In this document: piece after piece, positions 1-3,805 of the stretch
Numbering within the stretch: the stretch's first letter is position 1
Layout of the letters: each line of letters opens with the position of its first letter
Source: Candidatus Eiseniibacteriota bacterium
Lineage (GTDB): Bacteria; Eisenbacteria; RBG-16-71-46; CAIMUX01; WJJG01
Assembly (NCBI GenBank): GCA_016867695.1
Contig: VGIY01000108.1
Coordinates: forward strand, 1 to 8,075
DNA: 8,075 nucleotides
Direction: 5' to 3'
The notes under the pieces: generated by a model
What the model saw: the letters and a program-made list of their open reading frames with translations, nothing else
What the model was told of the DNA's origin: nothing
The model's database searches: none
Position numbers and translations under genes: made by a program

Positions 1-104
1 AGATGCGTTCGTCGGAAGCCGTGGGGATAGGGCTGGACGCCCAGTGCCCGCAGGGCGCGGAGCTTCCCGCGCCGCGCCTCCAGGGGATCGGTCAACCCTT
101 CCAA
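1..104 (-). CDS. lysS: Lysyl-tRNA synthetase (class II), N-terminal fragment cut by the window edge
   Basis: Reading the minus strand from 104 leftward gives 34 residues with the typical start of bacterial class II lysyl-tRNA synthetase: an Arg/Lys-rich helix (LEARRGKLRALRALGV) followed by QPYPHGFRRTH. In the family this helix plus a PYPxxFxxTH-like segment precedes the OB-fold anticodon-binding domain. The enzyme charges tRNA-Lys in the cytoplasm. The start is taken as TTG at 104-102, because GGAGGAGG (complement of 111-118) lies 6 nt upstream. A second in-frame TTG at 95-93 is the alternative. The catalytic domain and everything after His34 lie outside the window. The gene is divergent from the SGNH gene. 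The call rests on this short but characteristic segment. Confidence 0.8.
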   Translation of the reverse strand, partial: MEGLTDPLEARRGKLRALRALGVQPYPHGFRRTH

Positions 105-151
105 GCTTGTCCTCCTCCCCGCCGTCGATCGAGCGTTCGGAAGTGCAACAT
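92..151 (-). other. Possible 19-codon leader ORF upstream of and overlapping lysS
   Basis: An ATG at 151-149 lies 9 nt after the -10 box, so at or within a few bases of the predicted transcript start. It opens a 19-codon frame rich in Arg and Gly (RRRGGG in the middle, WKG at the end) that stops with TGA at 94-92. The stop overlaps the second lysS TTG codon as TTGA, a geometry usual for translational coupling. The frame could be a leader peptide controlling lysS, or chance. The lysS Shine-Dalgarno lies inside it, so ribosomes on the leader would affect its access. No homology is recognised. Confidence 0.25.
111..118 (-). promoter_or_regulatory. Shine-Dalgarno for lysS
   Basis: The minus strand reads GGAGGAGG, a strong match to the anti-SD sequence, 6 nt before the TTG at 104. 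This spacing decides the start in favour of the upstream of two in-frame TTG codons; the other TTG (95) would be 15 nt away. Confidence 0.65.
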
Positions 152-160
152 CCGGGAGGG

Positions 161-189
161 ATTCTAGTCGAGCCCGAGCCGCCTTCCAA
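161..189 (-). promoter_or_regulatory. Sigma70-like promoter for lysS
   Basis: On the minus strand there is TTGGAA (184-189) and TAGAAT (161-166) separated by exactly 17 bp. TTGGAA matches TTGACA at 4 of 6 positions and TAGAAT matches TATAAT at 5 of 6. In a window this GC-rich, such A/T-containing hexamers at ideal spacing are notable. Transcription would start around 151-154 and give a leader of about 50 nt before lysS. The -35 box falls inside the rejected upstream extension of the SGNH reading frame, which supports that gene starting later. Confidence 0.6.
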
Positions 190-197
190 GTCGAGAA

Positions 198-261
198 CAG
201 GCGCCCCCGCGCGAGGCCCCGGCGCGAGGTCCCGGCGCCAGGCGCCCCCGAGCGAGGCCCC
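198..261. repeat. 23-nt direct repeat with an inner 13-nt tandem, between lysS and the SGNH gene
   Basis: Bases 198-220 and 239-261 are the same 23-mer with one mismatch (position 13, C versus A). Between them a 13-nt unit repeats in tandem (209-221 and 222-234, one mismatch, unit GCGCGAGGCCCCG). The block lies between the lysS-facing promoter and the -10-like box of the SGNH gene. It could be operator-like or only replication slippage in GC-rich DNA; nothing else is seen in 105-307 beyond the listed elements. Confidence 0.5.
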
Positions 262-294
262 CTTGCAACGCTGGTCCCCCCTCCCCGGCGGGCG

Positions 295-300
295 TAGAAT
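295..300 (+). promoter_or_regulatory. -10-like box for the SGNH gene; possible leaderless start
   Basis: TAGAAT matches TATAAT at 5 of 6 positions and ends 7 nt before the ATG at 308, so transcription would begin at or next to the start codon. No Shine-Dalgarno is visible before this ATG, which agrees with a leaderless message. No convincing -35 hexamer is found at 16-18 bp spacing (bases around 271-277 read TGGTCC). Confidence 0.4.
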
Positions 301-307
301 CGACTCC

Positions 308-2188
308 ATGAGGGATCGCACCATCGGGCTGGGCCGCGCCTGGCTCTACCGCGCCGTCCTCGCGCTGGCGCCGCTCCTGCTCCTGGCCCTGATCGAAGGC
401 GCTCTGCGGCTCTTCGCCCCGGGCCCGCCCCCGCTCTTCCTCCCCGTGGCGGCGGGCAATGTCCGGGGACACGTCACCAACCCCGACGTCGGCCGGCGCT
501 ACTTCCCCCCGGCGATGCAGGGAATCATGCCCCGGATGGGGTTCCAGTTCATCCCGGCCGAGAAGCCGCCAGGGAGGCTGCGCATCTTCTGCCTGGGCGG
601 CTCGACCACGGCCGGCTTCCCCTACCACGCCCATGGTTCCTTCGGCGGGTTCCTGCAGGTCGAGCTCGGACAGGTGCTGCCGGAGCACTCCTTCGAGCTG
701 ATCAACTGCGGCATGACCGCCCTCGGCAGCCACGCGGTCCTGGACTTCACCGGCGAGATCCTGCGCCACGAGCCCGATCTGATCGTCGTCTACGCCGGCC
801 ACAACGAGTACTACGGCGCGCAGGGCATCGGCTCAATCACCGCGATCGGCCGGAGCCCCGGGATGGTCCGCGCGGTGCGCGGCATCCTGCAGCTGCGCAT
901 CGCCCGCCTGCTGGCGCGCGCGCTGCCCGCCCCCCGTGTCGAGGTGGGGCGCAACGTGATGGGCACCATGGTCGCCGAGCAGGAGATCGGCCCCTCGAGC
1001 CCCCTGCGGGCCGCGGCGGCGAGGGTCTTCGAGCGCAACCTGGAGGGCGTCGTCTCTCGCGCCCGCGCGGCCGGCGTGGCCCTGCTCCTCTGCGACGTGA
1101 CCAGCAACCTTCGCGGGCAGCCCCCCTTCGGCTCGACCCACGCCGCCTCCTCCACCGTCCGGACGGCCTTCGCCGCGCTCCTGCGGGAGGGCGAGGAGAG
1201 GCTGTCCGCCGGGGAGGCCGCAGCGGCCGCGGCGGCGCTGCGGCGGGCGGTCGAGCTCGACAGCACGCACGCCGCCGGGCGGTTCCGCCACGGCCAGGCC
1301 CTCGACGCGCTGGGCCGCCACGCCGAGGCGCGCCGCGAGTACGAGGCGGCGCGCGACCACGACACGCTCCCCTTCCGCGCGCCGCGGCGCATCCGGGAGG
1401 TCATCCGCGCCGTCGGGCGCCGCCACGGCGTTCCCGTGGCGCCGATCGATTCGCTCTTCGCCGTCGCCGCGCGCGACGGCCTTCCGGGCGAGGACCTCTT
1501 CCTGGAGCACCTCCACCCGACGCTCGGCGGCCACGCCCTGATCGCCGCCAGCATCGCCCGCGCGATGGAGCGCTCGGGCACGCTCCTTCCCGCGGCGCGG
1601 TGGCACTGGGAGCGGGAGCTGCCGTGGCAGGAGTACGCGCGCTTCTCGGGCGTCACCGAGCTCGACGTCGAGATCGGCGAGCAGCGCATCCACATGCTCA
1701 CGCGCCGCTGGCCCTATCGCCGAGCGGACGACCCGGCGCCCGATGAGCCCTTCGCTTCCGGGCGGGAGGCGCGCCTGGTCGAGATCGCCACCGCCGTCGT
1801 GCGCAAGGCGCTGCCGCTCAACGAGGCTCACCTGGCCCTGGGCGCCTACTACCGCGCCCAGGGGCGCCTGCAGGAGGCGCTGGAGGAGATGCGCTCCGCC
1901 GCGCTCATGTTCCCCCTCGACGCCGAGGCGGCGATCGAGACGGCGCGGCTGCTCGTCGACCTCGGCCAGCCGGAGTACGCGCGCTGGTTCCTGCGGCGGG
2001 CGTTGGCGCTCGATCCGGGCGCGGAGGAGCCGCTGCTCCTGCTGGCCGGGGCCTTCCTCGCCGAGGGCCAGCGGACCGAGGCCGTGCGCGCCCTGGAGGC
2101 TCTCCTGCGGCACCACCCCGGGTCGGAGCGCGGGCTCGCGCTGCGCGGGTCGCTGGGGCCCGGCCCTTTCCGCGGAGCGGGCTCCTGA
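308..2188 (+). CDS. Membrane-anchored SGNH/GDSL-type hydrolase with internal and C-terminal TPRs
   Basis: 626 residues from ATG 308. One N-terminal membrane segment (about 14-35) suggests a signal anchor with the rest outside the cytoplasm. An SGNH hydrolase domain follows: block I GGST (97-100, candidate nucleophile Ser99), block II NCG (133-135), block III GHNE (164-167), and a final block LEHLHPTLGGH (399-409) with His403. The expected acid of the DxxH motif is Glu400. A TPR-like helical pair (about 285-350) is inserted between blocks III and V, and more TPR-like repeats fill about 495-610. SGNH enzymes are serine esterases, acetyl-esterases or lipases; the substrate cannot be read from sequence, but a cell-envelope polysaccharide or lipid is plausible. 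ATG 308 is preferred over an in-frame start at 44, because 44-307 crosses the lysS promoter and encodes low-complexity Pro/Arg/Ser sequence ahead of the membrane segment. yggS follows after 14 nt, probably co-transcribed. Confidence 0.8.
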   Translation: MRDRTIGLGRAWLYRAVLALAPLLLLALIEGALRLFAPGPPPLFLPVAAGNVRGHVTNPDVGRRYFPPAMQGIMPRMGFQFIPAEKPPGRLRIFCLGGSTTAGFPYHAHGSFGGFLQVELGQVLPEHSFELINCGMTALGSHAVLDFTGEILRHEPDLIVVYAGHNEYYGAQGIGSITAIGRSPGMVRAVRGILQLRIARLLARALPAPRVEVGRNVMGTMVAEQEIGPSSPLRAAAARVFERNLEGVVSRARAAGVALLLCDVTSNLRGQPPFGSTHAASSTVRTAFAALLREGEERLSAGEAAAAAAALRRAVELDSTHAAGRFRHGQALDALGRHAEARREYEAARDHDTLPFRAPRRIREVIRAVGRRHGVPVAPIDSLFAVAARDGLPGEDLFLEHLHPTLGGHALIAASIARAMERSGTLLPAARWHWERELPWQEYARFSGVTELDVEIGEQRIHMLTRRWPYRRADDPAPDEPFASGREARLVEIATAVVRKALPLNEAHLALGAYYRAQGRLQEALEEMRSAALMFPLDAEAAIETARLLVDLGQPEYARWFLRRALALDPGAEEPLLLLAGAFLAEGQRTEAVRALEALLRHHPGSERGLALRGSLGPGPFRGAGS

Positions 2189-2191
2189 AAC

Positions 2192-2197
2192 GGGAGG
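2192..2197 (+). promoter_or_regulatory. Shine-Dalgarno that selects the GTG start of yggS
   Basis: GGGAGG lies 5 nt before GTG 2203 and 14 nt before the in-frame ATG 2212, so the GTG is the better start. It falls in the 14-nt gap after the SGNH stop codon. Confidence 0.6.
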
Positions 2198-2202
2198 CGG
2201 TC

Positions 2203-2892
2203 GTGGGCACGATGGCGCAGAGGTGGGAGCTGCTGCGGGAGCGCATCGAGCAGGCGGCGCGCCGGGCGGGCCGGGATCCCCGGGAGATCCGGATCGTCGC
2301 CGTCTCCAAGACCGTCGGCGCCGGGCCGATCAGCGAGGCCGCCGCCGCCGGGGCGACCCGCTTCGGCGAGAGCCGCGCGGCGGAGCTGGCGGCCAAGGCG
2401 GAGGAGCTGGCGGACCTCGCGCTCGACTGGCACTTCGTCGGCCACCTGCAGACCAACAAGGTCCGGATCGTCGCCCCCTGGTGCCGTCTGATCCACTCGC
2501 TCGACCGCCTCCCGCTCGCCCGGCGCATCGACGAGCGCGCGCCGGAGGGGGGATCGCAGGCGGTCCTCGTGCAGGTCAGCACGAGCGGAAAGGCGGCGCA
2601 GTCGGGCGTCGCGCCCGATCAGCTGCCCGCCCTGCTCGACGCGCTGGTCGAGCTCCCCAGGCTGCGCGTGGAGGGGCTGATGACAATCGGACCGCTGACG
2701 GAGGATCGCGGCGCGGTCCGGGCCGCCTTCCGCCTGCTCCGGGAGGCCGCGCGGCGGGAACGGGAGGTCCGCCGCCCCCGCCAGCCGCTGGCGGAGCTCT
2801 CCATGGGCATGTCGGGCGACTACGAGCTGGCCGTCGAGGAGGGAGCGACGCTGCTGCGCATCGGCACGGCGCTCTTCGGGCGGCGCGACTGA
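2203..2892 (+). CDS. yggS: YggS/PLPBP family pyridoxal phosphate homeostasis protein
   Basis: 229 residues, the usual length of this family, which forms a single alanine-racemase-like TIM barrel that binds PLP but has no known enzymatic activity. It buffers cytoplasmic PLP and affects amino-acid and vitamin B6 balance. Visible signatures: VSK with the PLP lysine Lys36, WHFVGHLQTNKVR (about 81-93), GLMTIG in the later barrel, and the C-terminal SMGMSGDYELAVEEGAT...RIGTALFG that holds the phosphate-binding segment. The commonly conserved FGEN is FGES here (Ser57) and the following VQE is changed too, a mild divergence. GTG 2203 is the start because of the nearby GGGAGG. The gene lies 14 nt behind the SGNH gene rather than beside proC, yggT or cell-division genes as often seen. 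Confidence 0.93.
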   Translation: MGTMAQRWELLRERIEQAARRAGRDPREIRIVAVSKTVGAGPISEAAAAGATRFGESRAAELAAKAEELADLALDWHFVGHLQTNKVRIVAPWCRLIHSLDRLPLARRIDERAPEGGSQAVLVQVSTSGKAAQSGVAPDQLPALLDALVELPRLRVEGLMTIGPLTEDRGAVRAAFRLLREAARREREVRRPRQPLAELSMGMSGDYELAVEEGATLLRIGTALFGRRD

Positions 2893-2914
2893 TCCGCCCG
2901 GGCTGCCGGGCGGA
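2893..2914. terminator. GC hairpin between convergent genes, possible bidirectional terminator
   Basis: A perfect 9-bp stem (TCCGCCCGG, 2893-2901, pairing with 2906-2914) with a 4-nt loop GCTG begins at the base after the yggS stop codon. It lies 22 nt beyond the stop of the convergent thioredoxin gene. There is no T-tract on either side, so it is not a classical intrinsic terminator. Its place between convergent 3' ends suggests a shared terminator or 3'-end stabiliser. Confidence 0.55.
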
Positions 2915-2936
2915 GGCGCATCGGCGGACGACCCCC

Positions 2937-3767
2937 CTACCCCTGCTCCCGCAGCGCCGCCTTGACGTAGCCCTCGAGCATCTCCGCCGGCACGAGCCCG
3001 ACGAAGCCGCGGATGATCCGCCCGGAGCGATCGAGGAGCACGCTCGTCGGAATGCTGGTGATGCCGCCGAACGCGTCGGCCGCCGCGAGCCCGTTGGGGA
3101 CGATGGTGTAGTTGATCTCCGGGTGGCTCTGCAGGAAGGGCTTGACGACGGCGATGCCGCGCCGGTCGACCGACAGCCCGAGGATGCCCAGGCCCTCGTT
3201 CCCGTACGCCTCCTGCAGGTGGACCAGATGGGGGATCTCCATAATGCAGGGGCGGCACCAGGTGGCCCAGAAGACGACGAGCGCCACGCGGCCCCGGTAG
3301 TCGGCCAGCGTGATCTGGCGTCCCGCCATGTCGGTGACCGAGAAGAACGGAGCCGCGGGGCGCTCCGAGATCGGCGGAAGAGCCGGCAGGGGCGGGCCGC
3401 CCTCGTCGGGCGCCGCCTCGACCCGTCCGGCTGTCTCGGGAGCGGCGCTCTTCGGCGGCGCCAGGGCCGGGACCGGCTCGCTCGTCGCGGCGGCCGCGGG
3501 CGTGGCCCCGGCGCCCGTCGCGGCGGCGCCTTCATCCGGCGTCGAGGAGAAGGAGGATCCCGCCTGAGCCTGCGCCTCCGTGCCGGGGGCGGACCGCGGG
3601 GACGCCGCGGCCCCCTCCGCCCTACCGGCGCCGGAGGAGGAAGAGCCGCTGCCCGCGTCCTTGCGCCCGTCGCCCCCGCAGGATGCGATCATGAGCGCGA
3701 TGGCGCACAAGACGATGCCGACCCCGACCCGGTGTCCGACCCCATGCCCGACTCCCGCAAGCCGCAT
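2937..3767 (-). CDS. TlpA/ResA-type lipoprotein thiol-disulfide oxidoreductase
   Basis: 276 residues from ATG 3767. A type II signal peptide (hydrophobic 14-28, lipobox I-A-S-C with Cys30) predicts a lipid-anchored protein outside the cytoplasmic membrane. A low-complexity linker rich in Ala, Gly, Ser, Pro and Glu runs to about 135, followed by a thioredoxin-fold Redoxin/AhpC-TSA domain (about 138-276). That domain has the active site FWATWCRPC (Cys171, Cys174) and the cis-proline loop SIPTS (Pro240). Members of this family reduce disulfides in exported proteins, for example apocytochrome c; which partner applies here is unknown. A longer frame from 3839 is rejected: ATG 3767 has GGAGG 4 nt upstream and the signal peptide follows directly. 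The gene lies 38 nt after the VWA gene. The linker, about 100 residues, is long for the family. Confidence 0.9.
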   Translation of the reverse strand: MRLAGVGHGVGHRVGVGIVLCAIALMIASCGGDGRKDAGSGSSSSGAGRAEGAAASPRSAPGTEAQAQAGSSFSSTPDEGAAATGAGATPAAAATSEPVPALAPPKSAAPETAGRVEAAPDEGGPPLPALPPISERPAAPFFSVTDMAGRQITLADYRGRVALVVFWATWCRPCIMEIPHLVHLQEAYGNEGLGILGLSVDRRGIAVVKPFLQSHPEINYTIVPNGLAAADAFGGITSIPTSVLLDRSGRIIRGFVGLVPAEMLEGYVKAALREQG

Positions 3768-3781
3768 GCACCCTCCCCGCA

Positions 3782-3799
3782 CCCGCGCCGCGGCGCGGG
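3782..3799. repeat. 18-nt perfect GC palindrome in the VWA-tlpA gap
   Basis: CCCGCGCCG followed by CGGCGCGGG is fully self-complementary. In mRNA it could form a 7-bp stem with a CGCG loop, a few bases upstream of the thioredoxin gene's Shine-Dalgarno. It fills about half of the 38-nt intergenic gap. It may be a processing, stability or attenuation element, or a protein-binding site; no T-tract follows. Confidence 0.45.
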
Positions 3800-3805
3800 A
3801 ACGCT

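Noticed and set aside
97..190. 9-nt direct repeat CCTTCCAAG at 97-105 and 182-190
   Set aside because: Short, and both copies are explained by other elements (the lysS start region and the -35 box); no further copies seen.
263..300. TTGCAA paired with TAGAAT as a plus-strand promoter
   Set aside because: The spacing is 26 bp, too long for a sigma70 promoter, so only the -10-like box is kept.
44..307. In-frame N-terminal extension of the SGNH gene (start at 44)
   Set aside because: It overlaps lysS and its promoter on the other strand, encodes low-complexity Pro/Arg/Ser sequence, and would place the signal-anchor segment about 100 residues inside the protein.
833..2116. 427-codon minus-strand open frame opposite the SGNH gene
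   Set aside because: Arg/Gly/Gln-rich with no recognisable motif; an antisense shadow caused by G/C-ending codons of the real gene.
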